NCBI GenBank assembly: GCA_946800325.1
Contig: OX326960.1
Coordinates: 10,824,893-10,888,892 of the forward strand
Reading direction: 5' to 3'
DNA length: 64,000 bases
DNA from: Luzula sylvatica
Lineage: Eukaryota > Streptophyta > Magnoliopsida > Poales > Juncaceae
This document shows, piece by piece, positions 36,641-48,658 of this stretch (positions are counted from its first letter, which is position 1; each line of letters starts with the position of its first letter). Made by a program: the position numbers and the translations under genes. Below the pieces are notes generated by a model that was not told where the DNA came from, ran no database searches, and saw nothing but the letters and a program-made list of their open reading frames with translations.

Positions 36641-37030
36641 AAATATCAAAAACAAAAATATCGTATCATCTTTTTTAAATTCAAAACATATCAAATGATT
36701 CAAATTTGCCCAAATGCTACGAGATTTGGATAATTTCTCGAAAACAGTTCAGGGCGGTTCAGATAATATCCGATTCGTTTACATCTGGCACACAAACAGA
36801 GGGACGAGAGAGGGGGTCATAGGGAAACCAGAGAAAGAAGATAATCTCGGATGTAAATTTGTTTATCGGGTCTGATTTTTTCATGGTATATTTTGGTTTC
36901 ATGTAAAAATAAACTCCAGATCCGAATTTAGTGTTAGTGGGCCTGTCTCTGCGGCCTGGCCTTCTTAAATGGGTACTTTACTCTGAATTGTTTGATTTTC
37001 CTTTTCTCTGATACTACCCAATTTTTTTTA

Positions 37031-37767
37031 GGGGAATTCTTCAAAAACCCCCCAATTTTTCTGAAAATTTTGAAAAACCCTCCCTACTTTTAAAAAACTC
37101 CCTATCTTTTTTAGATTTCCTCAAAAACTCCCTATATTTTTTGTTTCTTCAAAAACCCCCTAACTTTTTTAGATTCTGAAAAAGATCTAAAATATCAATA
37201 AAAATATTATAATAATATAATATCATGCATTATTTATTTTTTATAATTTTATTGATATTAAAATATCAATAAAAATGTTATAATAATTTAATATCATATA
37301 TTATTTATTGATATTAAAATATTATAATAAATAATACATATATATTAAATTATTATAATAAATAATATATTGATATTAAAATATTATAATAATTGTTGAA
37401 AATGATATTTTAATATCAATATATTATTTATTATAATATTTTAATACTATATATATTTTATTATAATATTATAATATTTTGTATTATTTATTTTTAATTT
37501 TTTTATAATAGTTTAATATATATTCATTATTTATTAAATTATAGAAATTTAAAAAATAAAACTAAATGGTATAATGGTTATTTTTTAAAAAACATAATAA
37601 AAGATAGGGGGTTTTTGAGAGAATCTAAAAAAGTTAGGGGGTTTTTGAAGAAGCAAAAAATATAGGGAATTTTTGAGGGAATCTAAAAAAGATAGGGGGT
37701 TTTCTAAAAGTAGAGGGGGTTTTTCAGAATTTTCAGAAAAGTTGGGGGTTTTTTGAAGAATTCCCCT
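37031..37767. mobile_element. MITE with long terminal inverted repeats, Mutator-like
   Basis: Begins GGGGAATTCTTCAAAAACCC and ends with the inverse. The arms are about 170 bp each and made of repeated blocks such as AAAAACCCCCTAACTTTTTTAG. The interior is an AT-rich run of ATAATATTTTAATAT words. A TTTTTTTTA stretch lies on both sides (37022-37030 and 37768-37776), compatible with a 9-bp Mutator-type duplication. It is low-complexity, so not decisive. No coding capacity. Confidence 0.75.
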
Positions 37768-38105
37768 TTTTTTTTATAGAGGCCATATATCATGTCCCTC
37801 AAGTTTCTCTCAACATCCTTATATCACTAATTAACAATTAATTAACACAGTAATTAATAAAAATACATTCAATTAACGATTAATTAATTCATATATATAT
37901 TTAATTATGTATCATTTAATCATTGATGGAGTGTTTTTTTTGTTAATTATCATGTTAATTAATTGTTAATTGATGATATAGAAGATGTTGAGAGAAATTT
38001 GAAGGACATGGTATAATTAATTTTTTTTTTTTATATTTAATAAAATTATCTGAATTACATCCCAACCGGATTAAAATGGATGTGTTTAATTTGAGAGATT
38101 TTAAG

Positions 38106-38813
38106 TAGGAGTGTACTGATTTCAAGTACGGGGATACTGGTATCTCTCGGCAAGTATCGGTACCTGTTTTTAACACGAATTAAAAAAAACTGCTAACGCA
38201 CTTCGCTTTTAACGCATGTTACAACCGCCATATACCTTTCACCTTCGTATTTATACCTTTTTACAACGATTCATAATAAAACACTAGTATTTATATCTTT
38301 TTTCTACGACAAATATTACAAAATATATAAATAATAATAAACAATGTATAAATATCACTGATCTTTATCCACGCTAAAAATGATATAAATAAAAACAAAA
38401 TTTGTATTTATAGTTTAAAAAAATAAAAATATGAAGATAAAAGGTATATGACGGTCTGGCGTGCGTAAGATCGGAGTGCAGAACTTTTTTTCTTAAAAAA
38501 ATATCAATTTACTTTGATTTTTACTAATCTACCTCTATTCGTTGGGTATCCGAATAGCAGTACCCGATTTCCAAATTTCTAAATATTTTTAGATCTGAAT
38601 TATCTTCTAATTTCGATAATTTTAATAAATAATGTGTTTTTACGGTTAAAGGGTACATTCTTGGGTTACAAATTTTAGCGACGAATTCGGATATGAGGAA
38701 TACAAATGACTCGGAATGATTTCGTATACGACCTGTACGGATAATACCCGAAAATTTGATAATAGATATGGAAGAGATTTACCCGTATCGGACCCGTCAT
38801 GGTGACATTCCTA
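38106..38813. mobile_element. Possible hAT-like non-autonomous element
   Basis: The ends TAGGAGTGTACTGAT and, inverted, TAGGAATGTCACCATGACGGG are imperfect inverted repeats that resemble hAT termini. Flanking 8-mers ATTTTAAG and ATTTAAAA agree only partly. The inside has GTATCGG, ACGGG and similar words near both ends and no coding region. Tentative. Confidence 0.35.
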
Positions 38814-38819
38814 ATTTAA

Positions 38820-39198
38820 AATAAGACATTTCAAAATCCTGGTTATATCAAATCCATTGTTTGAAATGCTGGATTCCAAAACCATCTAATTTTACAATGC
38901 CGTATTCCTCTTTTTCGTTTACCACTTCTCCTTCACCCCTTCACCCCTTACCCTTCTTTCCTCTTTCCATCATTCCTTCTTCCCCTCTTGTTCTCTCTTC
39001 CTCTCTCGTGGATTACTCGAGAACCAGAACCTAATTGCTAAAGACTTGAACAATTTTTCACTCGTGGTGGAGCTTTATTGTTGGAGTTTTGGAGCCGAGT
39101 GTTGCTGCCGGGCGTGTGTGTTGAGCCGAAATCTATAGCTAGCCGACTTGCTTCTCTTCTACTGCCGAGTGTTGGAGCTTTCGTTCTCTCGATCGATT
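38820..39198 (+). promoter_or_regulatory. Promoter / 5' UTR region of ALG14
   Basis: About 38910-39195 is pyrimidine-rich (CTTCCCCTC and TTCCTCTCTC tracts) and clearly less AT-rich than its surroundings, as is typical of a transcribed plant 5' leader. No precise start site can be read. Confidence 0.4.
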
Positions 39199-40450
39199 AT
39201 GTCTAAAGGTATAATCTCTCTCTATTAGGTTTATTAGGTTCAATTTTTTTGGGAAATGTAAGGACTTTTTGTTGAAAATTACTTTTTTTCTTTTCTTTTT
39301 ATCATTGCTAATTTTTAGTTTATAAAAAAATCCTTATTATCTGTTTTAGATCTTTTTCTATTTCAATTAGTCCCGTCAAATTTTCTCTTTTTTTTTGTTC
39401 TGTTATATATATTATTTCACAAACTTTTTTCTTGAACTTTTCTGTTGAGAAAATTTTTGTTTGGTTTTTATCAATACTCAATTGGCATTGTAAAATTTCT
39501 TAGTTTTAATAATTTAGTATTGATCAAGTTTTTATACCCAATTGTTCTTTTTATCAATACTCATTTTCTAGTTCAAATAGTTTTGTTTGGTTTTTTTCGA
39601 TTTTCGAATTCTTTAATCTCTTCTGTTTTAAAATCTGAAATTGTTGAATTCTTTAATCTCTTCGATTTTCTAGGGCAATATTAATACGCTGCAAATAAAA
39701 ATCTGAAATCTACCTTCCGGGCCCACCCAATTTTGCATTAATTCATTCAATTTTCTCAAATTTTTTTTGCAGAAATGGATTCCAATATTCTCAGCACAAT
39801 TTTGTATATAATCGCCATTATAATTTCTGTACTCGTGATTCGTATTTCTTATGTCTTTTACTGGATTGGGAGGCCCTTCAATCGTGCCCCAAAATCTAAC
39901 CTTCGCACTCTAATCGTTCTCGGATCAGGTAAATAAATCTCTAATTTATTTTCTCAAACTTTTCAATTTTGTTCGTTTAATTTATCTCCATTCTTTCCTT
40001 CAACAGGAGGCCACACGGCCGAAATGCTAAGCGTTATAAAAGTGCTTCAAAAAGACAATTTTGCCCCTAGGTTTTATGTGGCAGCTTTAACCGACAACAT
40101 GAGCCTTCAAAAAGCTCGAGTCTTCGAGGAATCATTGCAGAATAATTCAATCGATAACTTAGGAAACGAAAATTTCATGCAAATATATAGAAGTCGCGAA
40201 GTGGGCCAATCTTATATAACCTCGATATTTACAACTCTTCTCGCTATAATTCATGCCATGTGGATCGTTCTCAAACTCAGACCTCAAGTGGTAATATAAA
40301 TTGTTTCTCTTTACTTTTTTGAGTTATTAATTTTTTGGGAAATTTTCAAAAAACCCCCTAACTTAATTGGATATTGCAAAAAACCCCCTATATTTTTGGA
40401 AACTCCAAAAAACCCCCTCAAACCAAACTTTTGTTTTCAAATACCCCTAT

Positions 40451-40493
<43 letters not shown>

Positions 40494-41594
40494 ATTTAAC
40501 TTTGCATGAGATTAAATATTTTTTGGACCAAAATACCCTTCTATTTTCATATTTGATTTGTTAAAAAAAGAAATTCGATATTTTTTATTAATTTAAAAAA
40601 ATTTAGAAAATATTTTTTAATACATGATAATTTTGAAATTATATGTTATAGTTATACGATTTTAATATTCATTCATTATTTTGTCATGAAAATTTAACAT
40701 AAAATAATAATAAAATAAACAACAATATTAAAAAAACACACCTTGAAAATATTTAAAAAAATAAAAGATCATAAAACTATAAAAAACATACAAAAAGAAT
40801 GAAAATAAAAACTAATTGTTAATTTTTTTTTTCTACCAATATAATATGAAGGTGTTCTTTTATAACATTGTTGTTTATTTTATTATTATTTGCTGTTAAT
40901 TTTTCTTGAAAAAATAATAAATTAATATTAAAATCATATAACTATAACACGTAATAATTTTTTTTTTGAAATTATTATATGTTAAAAAATATTTATCAAA
41001 TTTTTCAAAATTAATAAAATACAACGAAAAATAGTTTTTTTTAACAAATCAAATATGAAAACAGAAGGGTATTTTGGTCCAAAAAATATTTAACTCCATC
41101 CAAAGTTAAATTTAACCCCCATAGGGGGGTATTTGAAACAAAAGTTTTGTTTGAGGGGTTTTTTTGGAGTTTCCAAAAATATAGGGGGTTTTTTGCAATA
41201 TTCTAAAAAGTTTAAAATTTCCCTTAATTTTATTAATTCAATATTGGCAGTTTAATGATTTGATTATTTCATTCAGATAATTTGCAATGGACCTGGCACG
41301 TGTATTCCAATTTGTGCATGCGCATTCCTTCTCAAGGTTGTTACTAATTTATGAAATTTAATTTTTTATTTATAAAGTTTTGTTACGAATTGTTTCATGA
41401 AATTGAGTATTTTGCAGGTAATGGGAGTGAGATGGTGTACGATAATATATGTAGAGAGTATAGCTAGAGTGAGAAAGCTTTCATTAAGTGGATTTTTGCT
41501 TTATAAATTGAAATTAGCCGATCAATTTTTTGTGCAATGGCCAATGTTACAACAAAAATATCCTAGGTCTTTGTATACTGGTCGCGTGATGTAA
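39199..41594 (+). CDS. ALG14: ALG14 homologue, UDP-GlcNAc transferase membrane subunit
   Basis: ALG14 anchors the catalytic partner ALG13 at the cytosolic face of the ER. Together they add the second GlcNAc to dolichol-PP-GlcNAc during N-glycan precursor assembly. Exons: 39199-39208 (10 coding bases), 39773-39928, 40007-40290, 41277-41336 and 41418-41594, all GT-AG, giving 228 residues, close to the usual plant length. The first exon joins in frame as MSKEMDSN; if it is only leader, translation starts at the ATG at 39775. There is one N-terminal membrane helix (ILYIIAIIISVLVI). Conserved motifs are GSGGHTAEML, QKARVFEE, ICNGPGTCIPIC, YVESIARV and DQFFVQWPMLQ, with a C-terminus typical of the family. 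The third intron (986 bp) houses a foldback element and a 39-base G run. ALG13 is not in the window. Confidence 0.93.
40337..41226. mobile_element. 890-bp foldback / MITE in ALG14 intron 3
   Basis: Begins GGGAAATTTTCAAAAAACCC and ends with the inverse. The two arms match for about 430 bp each, almost to the centre (about 40780). Shared blocks include CAAAAAACCCCCTATATTTT, TTTTTGGACCAAAATACCC and AATAATAAAATAAACAACAA. No coding capacity. It shares terminal style (AAAAACCCCCTA blocks) with the element at 37031-37767 and may be a relative. Transcribed as part of the intron, it could fold into a very long hairpin. Confidence 0.85.
40451..40489. repeat. G39 homopolymer
   Basis: Thirty-nine consecutive G in the left arm of the foldback, between CCCCTAT and TTAAATTTAAC. 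The opposite arm has only a handful of bases at the equivalent place, so the run has expanded in one arm. It could also be inflated by sequencing error. Confidence 0.9.
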
Positions 41595-42374
41595 ATATGT
41601 ATAATTTGTGGGGCTTTTTTGTTATTATAGACTAAGTTCATTATTTCAGAATTAGTTTATTTTATTTTTATTTATTGGTTAGTCGTTTGAGAAAAGTATT
41701 ATACATTTTCAGAATTAAGCATTATTTATTTTTTATTAGTGATGGAATATTCGTTCGGTTATTATGAACTGGGAAAAGTTACTGGAATTTATGAAGATAT
41801 GTATTAACTGGAGAGGACTAACACTTATTTTTCCTGATTATTATTATTTTACTCCAGTTCTTTGAATTATCGATCAAAATGAACCTTGGTTCTAAAAAAA
41901 TGATATATGTTTATTCCCAGTAAAAAAAAAACGAATCGAACTTTCTTTTTCATAAAAAAATCAATTTATGTATCATAGCTTCATAAACAACTGTACACTT
42001 ATCAACTCATTAAAAAATAAAATAACAATTTGACCAACAAAAAATAGAAACAACTAAGCAGAAGAAAAATAAACAATATGACCAAAAAAACACTAAGCAG
42101 AAGTAAAATATGCAGATTGGCACATTTAATAGATGAAAAATCCAAAAATGAAATATAAACAACAAAAAAAATCATATATACATGGAGGCTGAATCGAGCC
42201 GCCCAATTCGGGTCCACATCGATTCGTACTCTGATCTATTTGTACCCATCACGATTGCATACAATTCTTGAATCTTCATTACGAGACTCGATAATCGCCT
42301 GAACGGAGCAACCATTAGCGTCAATGGTAGCAACCATACTCCCACTTCCAGTATGAACATCTCTCTCTATTCCT

Positions 42375-42378
<4 letters not shown>

Positions 42379-42417
<39 letters not shown>

Positions 42418-42471
42418 CCCAGCTCTTCTCTTCCTATGTCTCTTCCTATGTCTCTCTCTCTCTCTCTCTCA
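42379..42471. repeat. CT microsatellite pair
   Basis: Two CT runs, about 42379-42415 and 42451-42471, separated by a C run and TCTTCCTATG repeated twice. Confidence 0.9.
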
Positions 42472-42589
42472 GAATGTTTGCACTTGTTATAGAATGGATG
42501 GAAAGAGGATAATGATATAATATCTAATGTAATGCTTATTTTATGGGGTCCACTTGCTTGTGTTGAGGATAATGATAGTGGTCATACCA

Positions 42590-43035
42590 GATCCAAGGAT
42601 ACGAATACAATTCGGATATTGTTGAATACGAATTGTAATATAGATACGGATTTTTTTTTCAAATATTAAAACGGATACTACTATACCCGGACATAATATA
42701 TTTTTAGTTATATATATATAATTTATGACATAAACAATATAAATTATTGTAATTGAACGTAATTTAAAAATTGCGATTTTAAATCATGTAGAAATCATTA
42801 ATTATCTATGTTTTTTCTAATTAATATGAATTAAGACACATAAAATATATAATGTCCAAATCTGGATATACCTTAATCCAAATCCGGATCCGAGTACCGA
42901 ATCCAGAAAATATGCGGATCTGGATAATATCCGGATCCGGATCACGATCCGACACTAAAATTAAATACCTAAAAGTATTCGGATCTGGATCCGGATACAT
43001 TTTCGGATACGGACAATATCCGTACCACTTGCGTC
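42590..43035. repeat. GGATAC / CCGGATCC-rich repeat, probable DNA-element remnant
   Basis: Both ends carry clustered GGATACG, CGGATAT and CCGGATCC words in opposite orientation around an AT-rich centre. This resembles, but does not match exactly, the hAT-like MITE at 15460-15979. No duplication was defined. Confidence 0.4.
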
Positions 43036-44229
43036 CCTATATGATACACAATACTAATAACATAGAACACGCAAAAATCCCAAACACATGTCCTGTATGT
43101 ATGTAACTGGTAATTAAATAATGTTTTCACCAATTTTATAATATTTACTCTGATAAAAAACAATAAATTTGTGTAGCTAGTTTTAGGAAGTGAAATTAAT
43201 GTAGTGAAAACAAATATATAATTGTTTTTAGCACTTGTGTAAATTTAGTGGTCTCAATTGGGTATCTCTAACATTTTTTATTTAATGTTTTACACCCAAA
43301 TGTGCCAACATGGGTCCCTCTCTTAAAAATCTTCCAACTTGAAGGAAATGTTCAAATGACCCTTCTTTGAAAGCCAAAACCAAAAATATTTTTCAATTAT
43401 TTTTCCTCCTTCAGATTTGGCTCTCTGTACAATATATAGTCGTCCTATGGATTTATGTTACAATAAAACCAGATTATTCATTTATAAAATTTTAACAATG
43501 ATTTTTCAAGTTTTAAATGGGCATGTAATTCCATGTTAATTAGCTTGAATTGGAGGGTAAAAACTGAAAGAAGTTCCATTTGGTCCTTTTGTGCTATATT
43601 TAGAAAAGGAGGGTTGACTTATCAAAACTTCCCCAACATTGATAGACTCAAAATTTGGTGAACCTGCTTATGGATAATTTGGAATTTTTCTAGCAAACCT
43701 GCCACTTCATAATTGGTCTATTTCATGGACCACAGAATATTTATTTCTTGCAATTAATCAATTACACTTGCCATTGCCAAGGTCACATTGGTGATAAGTC
43801 AGGAAATTTGGAATTGCAAAAAAGAAATATTTCCTTCAAAATTAGAGATATCAATTTTCAAATGTAAATCATAATTAAGAGTCAACACGTAGGATATTTT
43901 AATTATGATACAAACATCTTGATGAGATATTTTACTAAAATAAATTTAAGGATATGTATTGGATTCATTGAATCCTTCTTCAATTATTTGCTGGCATGAG
44001 ACCGAGACAGATAAAACAATTTTTCTCATGGATAATACCGAGAACTTGGAGCCCACTACATCTGCAATGACTTTTCTATAAATTATTATTTTTTCTTCCT
44101 TTTTTTTCTAATAAAAGAGAAGGGTGGACAGACAAATATTTGACTAATTAATTTAGTAATTATTTACAAATACTCCTTTTTTCTATAAATTATTAGTTTA
44201 GAACAAAAGCATATAAAACTTCGATTTAG

Positions 44230-44585
44230 TAATGGTAGGGGCCGCGCGAACGCGTACCCCCTCGACCAGAAATTTTGACGTCCATTTTCCTACTTGAGGA
44301 AATGGTAAGCCAGCGCTCCTCCGAAGTGCAATGGAGGCCACTGACTTAGGCCATCAGCCTTATTGATCGCCCATAGACCCCGTCCAGGTAAGTACTTAAC
44401 AACGTTGTACCTCCATCTCATTTTATAGGGATTCGTTGTATAGAACTTTCAAGAATGGCTCTGGTGGGACTGAACTAATGAGCAGCACGAAACCGGAGTG
44501 TGACTCCTAGATTTGGGCCTAAGCCCATTTTCCTTCTTATGGCCTGGCATGATGTTGATGGCACAGGTCTGGAGAATGCATTTTC
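44230..44585. other. Unexplained GC-richer block
   Basis: About 350 bp of balanced base composition in an otherwise AT-rich region, with words such as GGGGCCGCGCGAACGCGTAC, CGACCAGAAATTTTGACG and CAGCGCTCCTCCGAAGTGC. It lacks an open frame of useful length and does not fold into an evident tRNA. It could be an organelle-DNA insertion, a structured non-coding RNA relic, or a gene fragment. I cannot decide from sequence alone. Confidence 0.35.
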
Positions 44586-44870
44586 AGAAATATTTCTCAT
44601 ATTTTGTTTAACAGAAAAAACAGGTTATAAAAATGAAAATATAACGTTTTCAGGGCAATAGTTTTGCTTTATTCTTAAAATATATTCCACATATGTAATG
44701 TTAATTATTTTAAAAAGAAAATGAAAAAAAAGCATCGAAGATAGTGACGAGAGTAAAATTTCGAGGATAGAGTCAGCGGGTCGAACGAGTCGTGAGATGA
44801 AAAAAAAATAACGACGATGATCACGATTCATACTTGGATAGAGAGATTTGTGAGATTTCGAGGGCTTTTT

Positions 44871-44872
<2 letters not shown>

Positions 44873-44909
<37 letters not shown>
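44873..44909. repeat. G37 homopolymer
   Basis: Thirty-seven consecutive G between GGGCTTTTTTT and TTGACGAAAC. Second such run in the window, 4.4 kb from the first. Confidence 0.9.
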
Positions 44910-44911
<2 letters not shown>

Positions 44912-45559
44912 GACGAAACTTATTGATGGAAGTTACAATATCGACACCGGTACCGGTCATGATTGCACTGTAAGGATCATAATTGCACGGAAATACGAGT
45001 TGAGTACATTATATAAAATTACATTTATGTTTTTAAAAAAAAATGATGTATTAGCCTTAGTTGGATACATTTTATGTTGCGTAAGATTAAGATGAATTAG
45101 TGATATAGATTCAAACTTAGTTAACATAAAATCTTAAAAAATATTTGTAGTATATAAGAAATAATAAAAAAAATTATAAATAAAATATTTTGAAATAAAA
45201 TATAATTACATGAAAATGACAATTATGAAATTTATGAAAATAGGATCACAAATTTTGTTTTTGAAGTTATAATATAAAATAATACTTACACCAAAAAAGT
45301 TGAGATAAGAAATATATAACCTAATACGTAATCATAAAAATTGCAAGAGATTTCAAAAATAAGATCCTGCCTCAAAACTTAAAAGTCGACAATATTACTA
45401 GTATTATGAAAATTATGAAAACATTATGAAAACATTATGAAAAGTGGGGCATGATATGCGTTTCTATCTGACCCCTAGGTACTTAGGGACCATAAATCAT
45501 GGCCTGATTCATAGGTGGCGATGGATGATGGATTGGTATGAGTAACCAATGATTATAGG

Positions 45560-45740
45560 TGGCTATTTGGCGGGTCGGATCGGGTCATTTCAGATTTGTT
45601 TCGTTTTGATTTACGAGTCATTCGGGTCGTCTGGTCGTTCGACGGGTGTTCGATTTGCGGGTCATTCGGGTTCGAGCCGTTTCGGTTTCCGCATCATTCA
45701 GTTCTGATCGTTTCAGTTTTCGAATCATTCGGTTCCTGAT
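45560..45740. repeat. TCATTCGG-type minisatellite
   Basis: Irregular repetition of TCATTCGGGTCG, TCATTCGGTT and TTTCGGTTTTCG over about 180 bp, directly abutting the start of the satellite array. Confidence 0.6.
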
Positions 45741-45754
45741 TATTTCGATTTTCG

Positions 45755-48658
45755 GTGTGTAACATAAGAAAAATAATCAATTTTCATGTCGTATTCAAAA
45801 TACTCCGTAATTGAAGACTAACACACACAAATTTCAATTTTTCCAAAATTTCTTAAAAATGCAAAAACTAAATTCTAATACCTTCAAAAAATTTAATTAA
45901 GATATTTTTACAAAAAGTGTGAAAATTGAAGTGTAACACAAGCAAAATACTCAATTTTCATGTCGTATTCAAAATACTCCGTAATTGAAGACTAACACAC
46001 ACAACTTTAATTTTTTTCAAAAATTTCTCAAAAGTGCAAAAACAGAAGTCTAGAACCTTCAAAAAATTCAATTAAGATATTTTGACAAAAATGTTAAAAT
46101 TGAAGTGTAAAACAAGCAAAATACTCAATTTTCATGCCATACTGAAAGTACTACGTAATTGAAAGCTAACACACACATTTTATTTTTGTCAAAAAATTCT
46201 TAAAAATGCAAAAATTGAAGTCTAACACATTACAAATATTCAATTGAGATATTTTTTAAAAAAATGTTAAAATTTAAGTGTAACACCCGAAAAATACTCA
46301 ATTTTCATGTCATACTCAAAATACTCCGTAATTGAAGACTGAAACATACAAATTTCAATTTTTTCAAAAATTTCATCAAAGTGCAAAAACTGAAGTCTAA
46401 CACCTTCAAAAAATTCAATTAAGATATTTTTTGAAATATTGTTAAAATTGAAGTGTAACACAAGCAAAATGCTCAATTTTCATGTCATACTCAAAATACT
46501 CCGTAATTGAAGACTAACACACACACATTTCATTTTTTTCAAATATTTCTTAAAAATGAAAAAACTGAAGTCTAAAAAATTCAATTAAGATATTTTTTCA
46601 AAAAATTTAAAATATGAAGTGTAACACAAGCATAATACTCAATTTTCATGCGGTTCTTAAAATACTCTTTAAATGAAGACTAACACAAACAAATTTCAAT
46701 TTTTTCAAAAATGTATTACAAATGCAAAAACTGAAGTCTAACACCTTCAAAAAATGTTAAGCTTGAAGTGTAACACACGAAAAATACTCGATTTTCATGT
46801 CGTACTCAAAATACTCCGTAATTGAAGAATAACACATACAAATTTTAATTTTTTCAAATATTTCTTAAAAATGCAAAAACTCAAGTCTAACACCTTCAAA
46901 TAATTCAATTAAGATAATTTTTTTAAAAATGTTAAAATTAAAGTTTAACACAAGCAAAATACTCAATTTTCATGTCGTATTCAAAATTCTCCGTAATTGA
47001 AGACTAACACATAGAAATTTCAATTTTTTCAAATGTTTCATTAAAATGCAAAACCTAAAGTCTAACACCTTCAAAAAATTCAATTAAGATATTTTTTAGA
47101 AAAATGTTAAAATTGAAGTGTAACACAAGCAAACTACTCAATTTTTATGTCGTACTCAAAATACTCCGTAATTGAAGACTAACACACACAAATTTCATTT
47201 TTTTCAAAAATTTCATAAAAATGCAAAAACAGAAGTCTAACATTTTCAAAAAAATTCAAATAAGATATTTTTTCAAAAAATGTAAAAATAGAAGTGTAAC
47301 ATAAGTAAAATACTTAATTTTCATTCCATACACAAAATAATCCTTAAATGAAGACTAACACAAACAAATTTCAAAATTTTCAAAAATTTCTTAGAAATGC
47401 AAAAACTGAAGTCTAACACCTTCAAAAAATTGAATGAATTTAAAAAAAAAATTCAATTAAGATATTTTTACAAAAAATGTTAAAATTGAAGTGTAACACA
47501 AGCAAAATACTCAATTTTCACGTAGTATTCAAAATACTCTGTAATTGAAGTCTAACACATACAACTTTAATTATTTTCAAATATTTCTTAAAAATGCAAA
47601 AACAGAAGTCTAACCTTCACAAAATTCAATTAAAATATTTTTACAAAAAATGTTAAAATTAAAGTGTGACACAAGCAAAATACTCAATTTTCATGTGGTA
47701 TTCAAAATACTCTGTAATTGAAGTCTAACACATACAACTTTAATTTTTTTCAAAAATTTCAAAAAAATGCAAAAGCAGAGGTCTAAAACCTTCAAAAAAT
47801 TCAGTAAAGATATTTTTACAAAAAATGTTAAAATTGAAGTTTAACACAAGCAAAATACACAATTTTCATGCCGTAATCAAAATAATACGTAATTGAAAAC
47901 TAACACACTAATTTTATTTTTGTCAAAAAATTCTTAAAACTGGAAAAACTTAAGTCTATCACATTACAAATATTGAATTAAGATATTTAAAAAAAAAATG
48001 TTAAAACTGAAGTGTAACACCCGCAAAATACTCAATTTTCATGTCGTACTCATAATACTCCTTAATTGAAGACTAACACACAAAAATTTCGGTTTTTTCA
48101 AAAATATCTTAAAAATGCAAAAACTGAAGTGTGACACCTTCAGAAAATTCAATTAAGATATTTTATGAAAAAATGTTAAAATTGAAGTGTAAGAAAAGCA
48201 TAATACTCAATTTTCGTGTTGTACCTATCATACTCAATAATTGAAGACTAACACACACAAATTTCAATTTTTATAAAAATTTCATAAAAATGCAAAAACT
48301 GATGTCTAACACCTTCAAAAAATCCAATGAAGATATTTTTTAAAAACATGTTAAAATAAAAGTACAACTCAAGAAAAATACTCAATTTTCTTGTCGTACT
48401 ACAAATACTCCTTAATTGAAGACTAACACACATAAATTTAATTTTTTTAAAAAAATCTTAAAAATGCTAAAATTGAAGTCTAGCACCTTCAAAAAATTCG
48501 ATTAAGATATTTTTTAAAAACTTGTTAAAATAAAAGTATAACTCAAGCAAAACACTCAATTTTATTGTGGTACTGAAAATACTCCATAATTGAAGACTAA
48601 CCCACATAAATATCGATTTTTTCAAAAATTTGATAAAAATAAAAAACTGAAGTCTAAC
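45755..48658. repeat. Satellite array A, about 174-bp monomers
   Basis: About 17 head-to-tail monomers. Each contains AATACTCCGTAATTGAAG, then ACTAACACACACAAATTTCA, then GCAAAAACTGAAGTCTAACA, then AATTCAATTAAGATATTTTT. Successive copies of the CTCCGTAATTGAAG landmark are usually 173-175 bp apart (for example 45801, 45975, 46149, 46322, 46497), with some shorter ones. Monomers carrying TTTCATGTCGTA dominate, unlike array B. Short frames across it are by-products. The monomer size and AT-richness are in the range of plant centromeric or other heterochromatic satellites. Confidence 0.95.

Larger units (their letters stand above)
41595..45754. other. Intergenic region between ALG14 and the satellite
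   Basis: No gene recognised. Contents: CT microsatellites (42379-42415 and 42451-42471), a GGATCC/GGATAC-rich stretch at about 42590-43035 that looks like a decayed transposon, a GC-richer block at 44230-44585, a G37 run at 44873-44909, and a TCATTCGGGTC-type minisatellite at about 45560-45740. The remainder is AT-rich. Confidence 0.5.

Noticed and set aside
44230..44320. tRNA gene in the GC-richer block
   Set aside because: No cloverleaf with matching acceptor stem, anticodon arm and T arm could be drawn.
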